In this document: positions 1 through 10,208 of the stretch, in pieces
Layout: the number at the start of each line of letters is the position of its first letter
Position numbering within the stretch: the first letter of the stretch is position 1
Source of the DNA: Metallyticus violacea
Lineage: Eukaryota > Arthropoda > Insecta > Mantodea > Metallyticidae
NCBI GenBank assembly: GCA_030762175.1
Contig: CM060846.1
Location: 240,571,012 to 240,635,011 of the forward strand
Direction: 5' to 3'
Length of the DNA stretch: 64,000 nt
Position numbers and translations under genes: made by a program
The notes under the pieces: model-generated
The model's input: only the letters and a program-made list of their open reading frames with translations
Database searches by the model: none
What the model was told of the DNA's origin: nothing

Positions 1-1240
1 TCTGTATAACAATTGCAAAAAATTCTTGTATCCACATTCAGATGAATCAGACATACCCTTCATTTCATATATAGGATATTTTAGTTAAATGTAATGAAAG
101 TGCATATTATTTCAAAAATGAAATTCAAAAATCCATTTATAGTTGATAGTGTAATACTGAATAAATTACTGAGTCCTCAAGCAAAACTTTACCTTAAAAA
201 GTGCTTGTTCCCTCCTTGCAAAGAAAATTATTTCAGAGGTAACCCTGCATATGTGTCAGAAAAATTAATGGCGGCAAATATTATGAATATGTGCAGTGCA
301 CACTACAACATGGCACCTGCAAAAATGCATTAGGTAGCTATAAGGTGCAAAAATGGTTGTGCAGTACTACCCTTAAATGCTATCATAATAAAACATACAT
401 CTTGTATTAAAAGACATGTATGTATAAAAGGACTATGATGGCCACTATTGCCTACAATTTATATCAGAAAAAAATTATAAGTTCTTCTGCTGAGTTCTCA
501 AAATCTGCAGATGTATGAACTATAAAAGAAGTTATGGTGAAAATTCTATCTGATGAAGAAATGGGCTGACTGCTGAAATTACTGAAGATATGTTTCAAAG
601 TCATATTTATAATTATACTTTATTGGAGTCACCAATGAGAGACAAGCAAAGAAATACTGGCTTAATATGCAAGTGAAATGGGGCAAATAAAATAATATTG
701 TCCATGATTTTAACTTAAATTACAGAAAGTAGCAATATTATATAATGCAGCAAATATCCATCCAGAGTTGTGCCAAGTGGCACTCTGATATCTAACACAT
801 AGCAATTATTTACATTTATAGCTACAGAACATGGAAACTATCAATCAGGGTAAGCTCTAAGTTTTACTAGGAGATTTTTTTCATAGTTATTATTATGTGT
901 TTGTAGGGCCTATAGATCTAGAATTTGTTTTCAGTTGTGTTTAAGGTAAACTGACATTAAAGCACATTAATTTGTTTAGTATGTATGACTATATATGGAT
1001 GCATGAGTGTAACCATTGCTTTAAAGCTTGTATTACTGATTCAAACTTTAATGCAACAAAAAAAAAAAAAATAACGTAATGTATAAATAAAGAGAAAGTA
1101 ATCAATATAAGTACAAAATAAGAAATATTCAATATTTCAGTGTGGAATAAGGTTAGTTGGTTCCTAGTGGCCAGTGGGGATACTGATATATTTACCAATT
1201 TTTCCCTAGCTTTTGAATTATTTTTCATTTAATTGATATC
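1..1240. other. AT-rich intergenic or intronic DNA
   Basis: I see no gene, SINE body or transposase motif here. Short open stretches lack recognisable domains and look random for such AT-rich DNA. It could be intron of the Ig-domain gene whose last exon lies at 9701, but nothing in the sequence proves that. Confidence 0.4.
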
Positions 1241-1241
1241 A

Positions 1242-1292
1242 TTGTATGATTAGCTTCACTGTGCAAGTTCTAATTTACATTTTAATTATTTT
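1242..1292 (+). repeat. Short dispersed repeat shared with 56524-56575
   Basis: About 50 bp here, including the string gattagcttcactgtg, match the sequence just downstream of the Penelope-like element at 56 kb with a few differences. At both places a near-palindromic block built around gatatc lies just upstream, in opposite orientation. This may be part of a Penelope terminal repeat or a shared target repeat; which one is not decided by the sequence. Confidence 0.5.
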
Positions 1293-1876
1293 TCATTTGT
1301 TTGTTCCTATCAAGTTGGCTGCATTTAAGTAGATGTCCTTTATTTAGGATAATATTCACATCCTTACACAATGAGCAGTGGCCATCCTTAATTAATTTCA
1401 TCCTGAAGAGATGTCCTGACAGGCAACCATGCCCAACAATTAAGCAGAATCTTTTTTTTTTTTTTCCTTCCCTAATAAAAGATGTCCAAAGTCTTTAAAT
1501 CTTCATATCTTCCTTTAAGATTTTGTTAAACATTTTGTTGTTCTTTTTCAGTTATTAATCTTGTATGAGTTTTAATTTAGAAGAAAGTTCTAGTTCAAAA
1601 AATGGTGATTTTAATTTTATAGTTGCTCCTTTATTTGCTAAAGTACCAGCAATCTCTTTCTCCTTTAATCCCACATGACTGATGATCTATTGTAAAACTA
1701 TTTCTGTATTTCTGATCTGCAAAAAATTATATAGTTTCTGTATTTCATTTGAAATTAAAATTTAAATTGAAATTTTTGATATGCTAAGAACAAATACAAA
1801 AATTACAAATACAAACTGCCAGGGGGCCTCCACCTATCTGGCCCAAGCCATTTTAGGGTATGCCCCCTCGCAATTA

Positions 1877-2040
1877 CCGCCACGGGTGTTCGAGGTCGTT
1901 AAAGTGCAAACTCGTGAGCAGGAGATCAGGGTTTTGAATCCCGCCAGGACCGTCCTTCCCGACTGAGGTTTTTCCTGATTTTTCTCAGTCCTCATAAATG
2001 GCAAATGCCGGGGAGGTACTCTAAACTTAGGCCTGAAACA
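1877..2040 (+). mobile_element. SINE-A (tRNA-derived), 3'-truncated
   Basis: Plus-strand copy of the commonest SINE in the window. It starts with a tRNA-like head: an A-box-like block (cgaggtcgttaaa) and a B-box-like block (gttttgaatccc), followed by the family body with the signatures ccgtccttcccgactga and atgccggggaggta. It stops after the aggcctg block, so the last ~110 bp found in other copies are missing. It abuts the presumed 3' end of the minus-strand LINE that follows. Confidence 0.85.
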
Positions 2041-2438
2041 ATTAAAAAATATATAAATACAATAATTAGTTTTATTCTATTACCTTTATCTGAGTTCTAA
2101 CATAAATGAACAATACAATATTTTCGCCATGATTGCTTTGGTCCCCAGTCCTGGGTTCATCAGCAGCAGCCTACTGGAATTCCAGGGGACCAGGCTCCGA
2201 CCAATCCAAGGTCCTAAATAAAATTTTTCCGTTACTCTACCAATACCATTATTTTGTTACCTACAGCCTCTATAAACTAATAATGACTTTATTTCTCAAA
2301 TGCATACTAAATGCTACATTTCAAATTTAATAACATTATAACCCACTCCCAACCATAATGACCTTTATCTGTATCCTAATATAATTAAACAAATGCAACC
2401 TTTTAAGTTATTTGATTTATTTCCCTTCTTAGTACTCA

Positions 2439-3313
2439 CTACCATTTATTTTTAACTTTGCTCAGGAATTCCCGTACATTCCTGCTATCTTTACTAAAGA
2501 TTTTCATTAAGGCTATTTTTCTATCTAATTTAAACCATTTCTCATTTACAAACTTTTTCCTCCAGAGTCCCGTCCCTTTGCACTCAAACACTATATGTTC
2601 CATATCTTCCTTTGCCCCCATACATTCAGCACTGATTCTGAGGAAATCCTTTCCTTATTCCTTTTAATCTCCACACACCTGCTCTTAACCATGCAATGCC
2701 CTCTCTTTGTTCTTTATTTGATTTATCTATATACTTCTCTCTTTCCCATTTGTTTTTTATCCGTATATAAAATACTAAAGTTCTTTTGCCAGCTATCTTC
2801 CTAAACAGTTCTTGTATTTCTATATCTTCTAATCTCTTTCTTACTACTTTCCAAAAACCCTTTTCATTGTTCTCCCTCCTCCTCCAAATGTTCCCATTCC
2901 ATTGTTCTCCAGATTTATCCTAAGACTATTACCCCACCCCTTTGCTACTCACTCTTTTCTTGAAATTCTAAGCATTTCCTTAACAAATTTCTTTCATCTA
3001 AGTTTAGGATTCTGAACCAATATTTGAGGGGTCTTTCCATAATCACACCTTTCCTTGTCTCTCTTCCCATTTCAATTTGTGCAACTTCCTTTGCTGTTGT
3101 ACCTGGTAAATCTAAAATTTCTCTACAAAACATCCTATGCACAACATCCACAATTTCCCATCCTCCTTCCAGTCCCCATAGTTCAATACCATACAACATT
3201 TTTGCCTTGACCACCATACTATAAATTTTTTCCAGCCACTTAACATTTATATCTAGTGTTTTATATTTGCAAACTCTAACTGCTGCCATTGCTCCTTTCC
3301 CTTTTGCCAAAGT

Positions 3314-3350
<37 letters not shown>

Positions 3351-4025
3351 CTCCATCAGTTTTAACTCCTAGATAAATGCAATCCCTAACTACCTTATAT
3401 TCTGTATCTCCTTTCCTCCACTACTCATATTTATTCAATTTTGCTCCTTTCTTGAATACTACTATTTGAGTCTTCTCCTGATTTACCTTCAAGTCCCAAT
3501 CATTACAGTAGTTGTCTATTTGCTGCAAGGATTACTTTAAGCCAATTGTTGAGATGGATCCATAATAACTGGTAATGAATTATTACTCTTTTTTATCTCT
3601 GTTAAAATGTCATCAATAAACAAACTGAATAGCACTGGGCTTAACTTACACCCTTGTCATAACCCCTTCTCTTGAATTATTTCTCTTGTATAATGCTTAA
3701 AAATATTCATCATATGAAAACTTACTCCCTTACTCAGTAATTTATTCCATAACAATTGTAACTCTATGCAATCATACGCTTTCTCTAAGTCAACAAATGT
3801 CATGTACAGTTTTCCTCTCTTATCTTTTGAATATTTGTCCACTAAAGTTTTTATAATGAATATATTATCCATTGTGTGTCTGCCCCTGCGAAATCCCATT
3901 TGGAATTCTGAAATAATTTTATATTCCTTAACCCAATTTTGTAGCCGATTTGTCAAAATGCAATTTTTTGGCATATCTACACTTCCCTTGCCTTTGTATA
4001 TTGGTAAATAATTGCTTTCCTCCAA
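2439..4025 (-). pseudogene. LINE-B reverse transcriptase and C-terminal region
   Basis: Reverse transcriptase of the LINE that copies its RNA into DNA at the nicked target. Visible blocks, read on the minus strand: FRRGRHTMDNIF, FVDLEKAYD (RT block A with its Asp) and QGCKLSPVLFSLFIDDI (RT block B). Next should come the YADD catalytic box, but a deletion around 3530-3580 removes it; the frame resumes at KVNQEKTQIVVFKKG. The C-terminal part holds YGIELWG and RTFCREIL-like helices, then a fragment ending near 2439. A run of 43 T (poly-Lys in the sense frame) also interrupts it. Clearly non-functional. Confidence 0.8.
3316..3358. repeat. Poly(T) run, 43 nt
   Basis: An uninterrupted run of 43 T inside the LINE-B coding region. 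In the sense (minus) direction it reads as poly(A) and encodes lysines just before the KGKGAMAA block. It is probably slippage expansion of a shorter A tract rather than a second element's tail, because I see no other element boundary next to it. Confidence 0.9.
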
Positions 4026-4406
4026 CTTTCTGGTACAGTTTCCTAAGCCATAATTAAGTTAAACAGTCCTGTGAGTAACTTAACTCTGTTTACATCACAG
4101 CACCATTCGTTTATAAATTCTGCTGGGATACCATCTATTCCTATTGCTTTATTCTTTTTCATTAATTTCACTCTTGTCTAACTACTTCTTCATCCCTCAC
4201 ATCACTATCCAACATTTCTATATAGCCCATTCCTACTTCTAACCTTGGATTGTTTTTAAACCATTATGCTCACCAAAAAGAGTCATAAAATATTTTATCC
4301 ACACTCCTGGATTACTTTGGATTTAGTTACAAACTTGTTATAAGTTAAATATAACATTTAATTTCATGTCGGAACGATTACAGTAAAGCGACTATTATTT
4401 TTCTTA

Positions 4407-4563
4407 ATTATCTAGTGAGTTGATTTGATAATCTTATGCTCTACTTACTGTTAAATTATGCAAAACTAGTTTTGCAGGCTTTTGCCTGCATCCTCAGTTG
4501 TGAGTGTCAACAGTATCAACAGTAAGTGGAGCATAAGATTATCAATTCGACTCACTAGATAAT
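4407..4563 (-). mobile_element. Penelope-type terminal hairpin inserted in LINE-B
   Basis: Two arms of about 45 bp form an imperfect inverted repeat (both carry ataatcttatgct and acttactgtt) around a ~65 bp core with a small strong hairpin (gcaggc, aaaa, gcctgc). The same design occurs at 9068-9228 and 10056-10208. The core resembles the hammerhead-like motif found after the GIY-YIG ORFs of Penelope-like elements in this window, so I read this as a short non-coding Penelope derivative or a lone terminal repeat. Flanks at 4281 and 4566 both start gtcataaa, suggesting a target duplication. Confidence 0.6.
4464..4497 (-). ncRNA. Hammerhead-like ribozyme motif, degenerate
   Basis: Minus strand: CTGAGGA, then T and a 6-bp stem (GCAGGC/GCCTGC) with an AAAA loop, then AAAAC, a short ACTAGT stem-loop and a T at the cleavage position. 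This follows the hammerhead order CUGANGA, stem II, GAAA, stem III, NUH. The catalytic G of GAAA is A here, so activity is doubtful. Confidence 0.4.
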
Positions 4564-4766
4564 TGTCATAAATTATTTTTAACATTTTCCATATCCTACT
4601 AATATTTCTTTCACTTAATATCCTGATAAATTCTTCTCATTTTTCCTTCTTCACTCATGTTTCTTGCTCTCTATCGTCAAGTTATAAAATATTTTCCCCT
4701 CTAAATATTCTTTCTTTGACTCCTCATCCCCTGCCTCTCTCCATTTTATCAGCATTTGCTTCAGCA

Positions 4767-5801
4767 CTATTTTGTTACTTTACATTCATCATACCGCTCT
4801 TCACCTCTATCCCCAACTACCATCCTGTTTTTCATCCTGTCTCCAGCTCTTTGCATTAATGTATTTATGCTATTGGTTGCCTTCTCTGCTTCATTATTTT
4901 TTAACATATAACTCATTCCATGTTGGTATATTTGACCATACTTTGATTCCAGAATTTGTTTAAATTTGTTTCTCTGATCCTCCTTCCATTTAAAAATAGT
5001 ATATTGGCTAGTCCCATTCAAATGTTCCCCTGAATTATCCATTACATACTCTGATTGAATTTTTATATCCACTATTAGCAGAAAATGACCACTACTTGAG
5101 TTAAAATTAAGTATCTTAAAATTGGTCACAATAAACCCCATGTTGACTGGCCATAATACATAGTCAATAACACTGTAACCATTATTATTGATAAAAGTAA
5201 ATTCCTCCAATACATCTTCACCATATTAACCATTCAGAATATCTAATGTATTCACCTTGCAAAATTCCAAAATTTTTCACTACCTGTATCACTGTACTTA
5301 TCTTTGCTATGCCTTACTGTATCTTTTTTAATCATTATTTCATTGTCCCATACCATATCAATCCCAAATTCCACATCCCCTCACCTTCTCTGATGTTGAT
5401 ATCTCTCATTATTATAATCTCTGCATTCATATACTTCTATCTTAATTTTCTATATCACTTTCCAGTTTCTTAAACAGATCAGGGTTATGGTACTTTGAAG
5501 ATCCTGGTGGATTATACATCACTCCTAGGCACATGATATTTTCATCTATCGATTTATCATTCATTACAACCTACAAAGCATTTTTTGACCTTGCCCATGT
5601 TTCTCTTATTACTTTTCTCAACAATTTCCTGACAAAAAAGCCCAAGTCTCCCGAGGCTCTTCCCTTTTTTGCCACCACTTCTCCTTTTATTCCAACATAT
5701 GTAAAATCATCCATCTCTACATTCACTTCCATTAGCCATGTTTCTACTACTCCCAAGTAATCTATCTTTCCTAGTAATTGTCTCAACTTCCCTGTATACA
5801 T
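4767..5801 (-). pseudogene. LINE-B APE-type endonuclease region
   Basis: The endonuclease would nick target DNA for reverse transcription. Minus-strand blocks in order: a start region with KIDYLGVVETWL (the E-T-W of APE endonucleases), GFFVRKLLRK, then VMYNPPGSSKYHN in another frame, and near the C-terminal end INNNGYSVIDYVLW (the S-x-IDY block) and SSGHFLL (the SDH-like His block). Stops and at least two frame changes separate these blocks. It is followed by a basic linker leading to the RT region. Confidence 0.7.
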
Positions 5802-5907
5802 TTTATTTTTTTAAGTCTTCACAGTTCCAAAATCCCAACCTTTTTAATTCCCCCATACCCTATTGTGATTCCTTTCTGTTTCTAAATTTCTCTAATACTT
5901 TCTTGCT

Positions 5908-6201
5908 TCATAGCTCGATTCCCTCTTTTGAAGTTGCCGCCTTTTCTTTGTCTAGCACAAATATACTGCCATTTGGAGTCGATATGATGCTGTCCTCTTC
6001 TGTCCCACCCTCACTACTCTCCGACAATGCCTTCTTCCCTCTCTTTGCCAGTCCATGTGCTAGCCGTATTTCCTCCTTCCTTGGTGATACTACTTTCCTT
6101 GTTTCTGCCGCTCTTACATCATTCCTTTGTGACTTACCCGCTACGTCATCTTCCACTCTCTCATCTGACGCAATCTTCTCTACACCTCCTCCATCTCGCA
6201 T
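5908..6201 (-). pseudogene. LINE-B upstream charged ORF fragment
   Basis: A 97-codon minus-strand stretch rich in Glu, Lys and Arg, with segments such as KVVSPRKEEIRLAHGLAKR and a run SSEGGTEEDS. It lies directly 5' of the endonuclease region and is probably the end of ORF1 or the start of ORF2 of LINE-B. No zinc knuckle is visible. Its assignment rests on position only. Confidence 0.4.
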
Positions 6202-6211
6202 ACTTCTCCTC

Positions 6212-6499
6212 TCAGATGGTCCATCCTCTAGTGCTGATGGAGCAGCATTCCCTTATTTCATTTATAATGTATTTTGGTGGGTAACTGTAATTCATTGTAC
6301 TTTGCAGTGCTGCTTTAGAGTCACTTAAGATAACTGCTCTTTTATTTATGTTAGATCTATACAGTGGATATTCTAAAACTGCTTTAATGGTCATTATTTC
6401 ATCATCATAATGTTTAGCATACTGTCCCAAAGGTGTATACTGACAGAATTCTTTCACAATATACTGCAAAGCCTGCTTCTCCATTTTTAAGAGAACCAT
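6212..6499 (-). pseudogene. RNase H fragment of a LINE
   Basis: Minus-strand fragment resembling the RNase H domain of I- or Jockey-like retrotransposons, which removes the RNA strand during cDNA synthesis. Two hallmark blocks are visible: AKHYDDEIMTIKAV (catalytic Glu helix) and AVILSDSKAALQS (catalytic Asp before the SDSKAAL helix). The upstream YTDGS block and the downstream GH..GN..AD block are missing. It lies 5' of LINE-B, so it is either the 3' part of another LINE copy or was brought in by rearrangement. Confidence 0.65.
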
Positions 6500-6549
6500 T
6501 TTTATATACTCTATATCAGGTACTAGTCTGGTTATTGTTGTTTAGTGTA

Positions 6550-7095
6550 CTGAATGCTGTCACACTTCAGGTAGGTCATTCTTTTTAGAGACCATTGTAT
6601 CCAGATTTAGTTTTCAGACTGATATTTATGTATTGTAAAGGGTCAGTTGGTATAATGACTGGTTTAGTGCTTATTTTTCAAATTTGTCTAAATCTTCTTT
6701 CTTTATGCAATTTTTGAAAGACTGTTGTGTTTTTAATCATTGTGTGCTGTCAGGAATATGAAAGTATTTATCCCTGTGTTCATTACTTAATATTTTCTGT
6801 TTCAGTATTACTGTTTCAATGTCTCATTCTGTTTTAATTGACAGGTTATTAATTATGCTATGCAATTGGTGTTGTTTTTACAGCTCCTGTTATTACTCTT
6901 AATGACCTAGATTTCCTTGTAACCAAAGAAGGTTTTTAACAGAAAGCCTAATAAATACATAAATGTGTAAATTAAAATAAAATGCTAGTAACATTCATCT
7001 ATGCCATAACAACATTTGAGCCAAATGTTTGTTCTTATTACAGCTCTATTAATACACTAAAATTGGTTATTATGTTTATATCTATTCAATTATGA
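6550..7095. other. AT-rich stretch without recognisable genes
   Basis: No ORF with known motifs and no repeat that I could match elsewhere in the window. Confidence 0.4.
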
Positions 7096-7098
7096 AAT

Positions 7099-7355
7099 GT
7101 GTTGCCTCCTAAACCCAAGATTGTGGGTTCAATCCTGGCCAGGAACGATGGATTTTTCGGGTATAAAAATCCTAAGTATGGCTTTCTTCGGAAGGGAAGT
7201 AAAGCCATGGGTCCTGTGTCGTACATTTACGGCACAATAAAGAAACTCAAGCCTGAAAAAAGAGGCCTCTGAGCAAAATTTGTTGGCTGTTTCACGCCCT
7301 GAATAGAATGGGACGCTGATGACCTGAGGTGTTAAAGAGTGTCCGTAAATAAACC
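7099..7355 (+). mobile_element. SINE-B (tRNA-derived), 5'-truncated
   Basis: Plus-strand copy of the second SINE family. It begins inside the tRNA head (cctaaacccaagat, then the B-box-like gggttcaatcctgg), lacks the A box, and continues through the body signature aagtatggctttcttcgg to the conserved 3' hairpin region gacgctgatgacctga and the tail ccgtaaataaacc. Confidence 0.9.
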
Positions 7356-7359
7356 AAAT

Positions 7360-8755
7360 AAAAAATAATTGCGAAATGTGGATTAATATTTTGAGGTAAT
7401 TTTATTGAAAGTAAATTAATTTTATACTTCAAAATAAGGAAATGCAATTAATTTGTGATGTTAACAATAGAACTATCATAAGCATTGAATTCTAAGAGCC
7501 ATAGGGGCCTGGACACACTTAAATTTTTTGCAGTAGGGGCTTAGGCTCCCCAGTATTTCCAAAGGGTGATGGTAATATGAGCTTATGTATATTTAATTTT
7601 TAGTTTGAATGTGCTAAATTTGATAAAAGATATAAATATATTTGTGAGAAATTTAATAACAGAGTTATTGAAAAATACATAAATATTATTTCAGTTTAGT
7701 ACATATCATAAACTTGTATAACTTATTGGCTTTGTTGGCTTATTAATGCATATCATTAATAGATATCATTTTTAATTATACCAGGGTGAAAATATATAAA
7801 CTTTGTGTTTTGGTTGATGTTGCTGACAAATCACTACAGAAACGGGGCCCGTAATATAGTACAGAAGTCAGCATCTATGCTTTCTATTATTGTGTATGCA
7901 ATAATAAAGAATACTTTACAAAAACATTTTAATACATAATATCAAGACTATACAAAAAACAAATCTTTATAGTCCCATTACTAATTTGCCATCCTATTAA
8001 AAGAGAATTCATTATGGATGCATAAAAATATTTCATTTCTCCCAAATAATTTCAAATCACTAATATTATCCAGTGATTAACGAAAATATGAATTGTAATA
8101 AGGCCTATTACTCTGTAGAAATAGAACAATAATTTTTTCTTTCGTTGATATCCTATTAACTATGTTTAGCAAATTATATTCAATATACTTTCTCAAAGAA
8201 CTGCATTTAATAAATGCTTTATCACAATTCAATGAAACTTCTAATTATATTAACATTATTTAGAGGTATATTAATTCATTCATATAATAGTTATAGCTAA
8301 TATATTCTTGTAAATGAGCACTTTACAATACATTTTCTCACAATAAAATATGACAAATACACCATATTTTCTGCAAACACACACACATGCATGCATGCAA
8401 CGCTTATGCATTCACATATATGTAATTATTATCCAATGCACATATAAAATTTTAAACTTCCATTTTACACAATATATCTGAAAGATACCTTTCCTACATT
8501 TTTCAATGTACTGATGTAACTGTTAATGGAGAATGGCTCCAATCAATAGAAGCTTCTTAAAACCCACTGTAGCACTTCCTTCCTCATTATTGATCAGCTG
8601 CCTGTTATTTCTGTTTCATTATAAAACGATTGTATCTATGAGATGCATTGAGTCCACTCATGTACCTAATTTATTCTGTATTCTTCATTGCTTTCAGCCA
8701 TGTTTTCATGCATATAATGTCACAAATAAGAATTATTCAATGCACATATCCCCAA
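7360..8755. other. AT-rich stretch without recognisable genes
   Basis: No domain-bearing ORF. A short (ca)n-(tgca)n tract lies near 8378-8400. It is probably intron upstream of the Ig exon. Confidence 0.4.
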
Positions 8756-8759
8756 CCTC

Positions 8760-9066
8760 TTACAGAAAGCAATAAGAATATAACATTATTATGATTAGCA
8801 GCAAACATTTGTTAGACTGTAATGAAATTACTTTTTGTCTACATCCTTGAAAAGATTCAGATTCTTGGCAGATTTCTTGAGAACTCTGTTCTTCATGCTC
8901 TAAACAGTAGTAAACTTCACATTTCTGGCAGTAATTTCTTGAAAGTTCTTCTTCTTTAGATTCCAAAGAAAAGTTGTTACAAAATTTGCATTTATTTTCA
9001 AAAGTAGAATCAGAAGAAAACTTAGTTAAATATGGTGGACATTTGTAACAGTGATATTTAAAATAA
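8760..9066 (-). pseudogene. Cys-rich coding-like fragment
   Basis: The minus-strand frame stays open through here and contains three CxxC pairs: YHCYKC, NKCKFC and NYCQKC, the last followed by EVYYCLEHEE. Such CxxC...CxxC...C..H spacing fits a zinc-ribbon or treble-clef fold and is loosely reminiscent of the C-terminal Cys-rich tail of piggyBac-type transposases; I cannot confirm that. There is no proper ATG at the upstream end, and a Penelope-type hairpin abuts it at 9068. It could be an exon or a transposon remnant. Confidence 0.35.
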
Positions 9067-9067
9067 G

Positions 9068-9228
9068 TTTTGAATAATTGAGTCGAATTTGTAACTCTTG
9101 CATCACTAATAGTTTAAAAGACGAAAACTAAGTTTCTGGAGCTAATTGCTCTCATCTTCAGTTCCAGTTCGACTGGACAATTAGTGATGTAAGTGTTACA
9201 AATTCAACTCAATTATTCAAAACTTAGA
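9068..9228 (-). mobile_element. Penelope-type terminal hairpin
   Basis: Imperfect inverted repeat: the left arm (ttttgaataattgagtcgaa and on to ttgcatcactaat) pairs with the right arm (ttagtgatgtaagtgtt to caattattcaaaactt). The core holds a hammerhead-like motif on the minus strand. Both flanks contain agaagaaaactt, suggesting a duplicated target. Arm sequences are related to, but diverged from, those at 4407 and to the region downstream of the Penelope ORF at 62 kb. Confidence 0.6.
9126..9161 (-). ncRNA. Hammerhead-like ribozyme motif
   Basis: Minus strand: CTGAAGA, a stem II of GAGC/GCTC with an AATTA loop, then GAAAC, a tiny stem III (AC, TTA, GT) and T at the cleavage position. All core positions of a type I hammerhead with a short stem III are present, although stem II is offset from the core by extra bases. 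Confidence 0.5.
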
Positions 9229-9342
9229 AGAAAACTTGTTGATTTAAAATACTTGATGATGTTTATTGTTTACCTATATGTAGGGAAATATTAGGTAATT
9301 TTTGTTTTCTTTGTTGTATAAAATATGTCAGAAGTAGCAGTA

Positions 9343-9353
9343 TAGTAGTAGTG

Positions 9354-9446
<93 letters not shown>
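9343..9446. repeat. Trinucleotide microsatellite (TAG/GTG)n
   Basis: A long run of the AGT/TAG unit with a short (gtg)n block at its left end, about 100 bp. It lies about 250 bp before the Ig exon acceptor, so probably inside an intron. Confidence 0.95.
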
Positions 9447-9700
9447 TCTACTACATTTCTGTGATGTAAGTCATCATAACATTACAAATACTGTACTATA
9501 TTGTTTTTAGAAATAAAATAAGAAAAAGCACAAAATGAGTAAACTAAACACTAAAATTGAATGACTTTCAAACAGCACAGAACCATAAATGTAGATAGTA
9601 CAAGATGCATTGTGCAACTAATACAAAAACATGAATATTAATGTTAAGTTAATATAACTACATTAGCTTTACACTTAATTTAAATTTTCACAATTTACAG

Positions 9701-9903
9701 TTACGTGGCTGAAGGATGGTACCCCTGTAGATGAAACAAGTACCAATTATCAATTTGTTCAGGATGGTAAGAAGAAGTTCAAGTTTGAAATTGTAAAATG
9801 TACCTCCTCTGATATTGGACAATATATAGCCAAGGCAGAGGGTAAGAAGGGGGAGACAATAGCAGCATTTGCACTTAATGTAGTATCAGCAGGAGAGCTG
9901 TAA
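9701..9903 (+). CDS. Terminal coding exon: last Ig (I-set) domain of a giant muscle protein
   Basis: The exon starts after a good acceptor (tttcacaatttacag) with two bases that complete a split codon (phase 1, usual for Ig-domain exons), runs in one frame for 66 residues and ends in TAA. The product is the C-terminal part of an I-set immunoglobulin domain: strand C Trp in TWLKDG, then KKFKFEIVKC (strand E) and SSDIGQYIAKAEG (the D-x-G-x-Y corner of strand F), ending LNVVSAGEL. The strand-F Cys is replaced by Ala, as in some intracellular muscle Ig domains. By family this would be a titin, twitchin/projectin, obscurin or MLCK-like sarcomere protein in arthropods; I cannot decide which. Upstream exons are not visible in the window. 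Confidence 0.8.
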
Positions 9904-10055
9904 CACATATGTCAAAACAAGTATCATTCTATTTTGTATAAAGGTAAGTGTATATGTATTCTGCATAATATTTTTGTATCACTTATGCTTGGTGTTGAAC
10001 TTTAACTTGTTTATATATAAATAGCAGGGATTTTCACAGTGAAATATAGTATGAT

Positions 10056-10208
10056 ATAACAAATTATTTATGAGGAAATCACTCAAATTTCACTAGTTTT
10101 GTTCCACTTACTTGGATATGTTTTGAAGGCTTTTGCCTTCATCACGTTCAGTAAGTGGAACAAAACTAGTGAAATTTGAATTGATTTCCTCATAAATAAT
10201 TTGTTATA
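10056..10208 (-). mobile_element. Penelope-type terminal hairpin, young-looking
   Basis: Two arms of ~58 bp are almost identical inverted copies (both contain caaatttcactagttttgtt), differing only near the middle, around a ~36 bp core with the small hairpin gaaggc-aaaa-gccttc. Low arm divergence suggests that this copy is recent or that the arms are being corrected against each other. The design matches 4407-4563. Confidence 0.65.
10112..10150 (-). ncRNA. Hammerhead-like motif, degenerate
   Basis: Minus strand: GTGATGA (first core C changed to G), a stem of AAGGC/GCCTT type with an AAAA loop, then CAAAAC and ATATCC. The order matches the other Penelope-type motifs in the window, but two core positions are lost, so cleavage is unlikely. 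Confidence 0.3.

Larger units (their letters stand above)
2041..6201 (-). mobile_element. LINE-B: decayed non-LTR retrotransposon, CR1/L2-like
   Basis: A minus-strand non-LTR element can be followed from an N-terminal charged region through an APE-type endonuclease and a reverse transcriptase to a long C-terminal segment and a 3' tail. Many stops and frameshifts interrupt it, and a Penelope-type hairpin is inserted between endonuclease and RT. The 3' tail (about 2050-2440) contains diverged repeats of a block like acctttatctg. The clade call rests on the C-terminal YGIELWG block and the overall RT style and is inference; other LINE clades with an ELWG-type C-terminus are possible. Confidence 0.75.

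Noticed and set aside
5738..6328. 196-codon plus-strand ORF
   Set aside because: It is antisense to the LINE-B endonuclease and N-terminal region; Ser/Pro/Leu-rich composition is as expected for a shadow frame.
7310..7345. CTGATGA in the SINE-B 3' hairpin as a hammerhead
   Set aside because: No GAAA element follows; the conserved structure is a simple hairpin and is better explained as an RT recognition stem.
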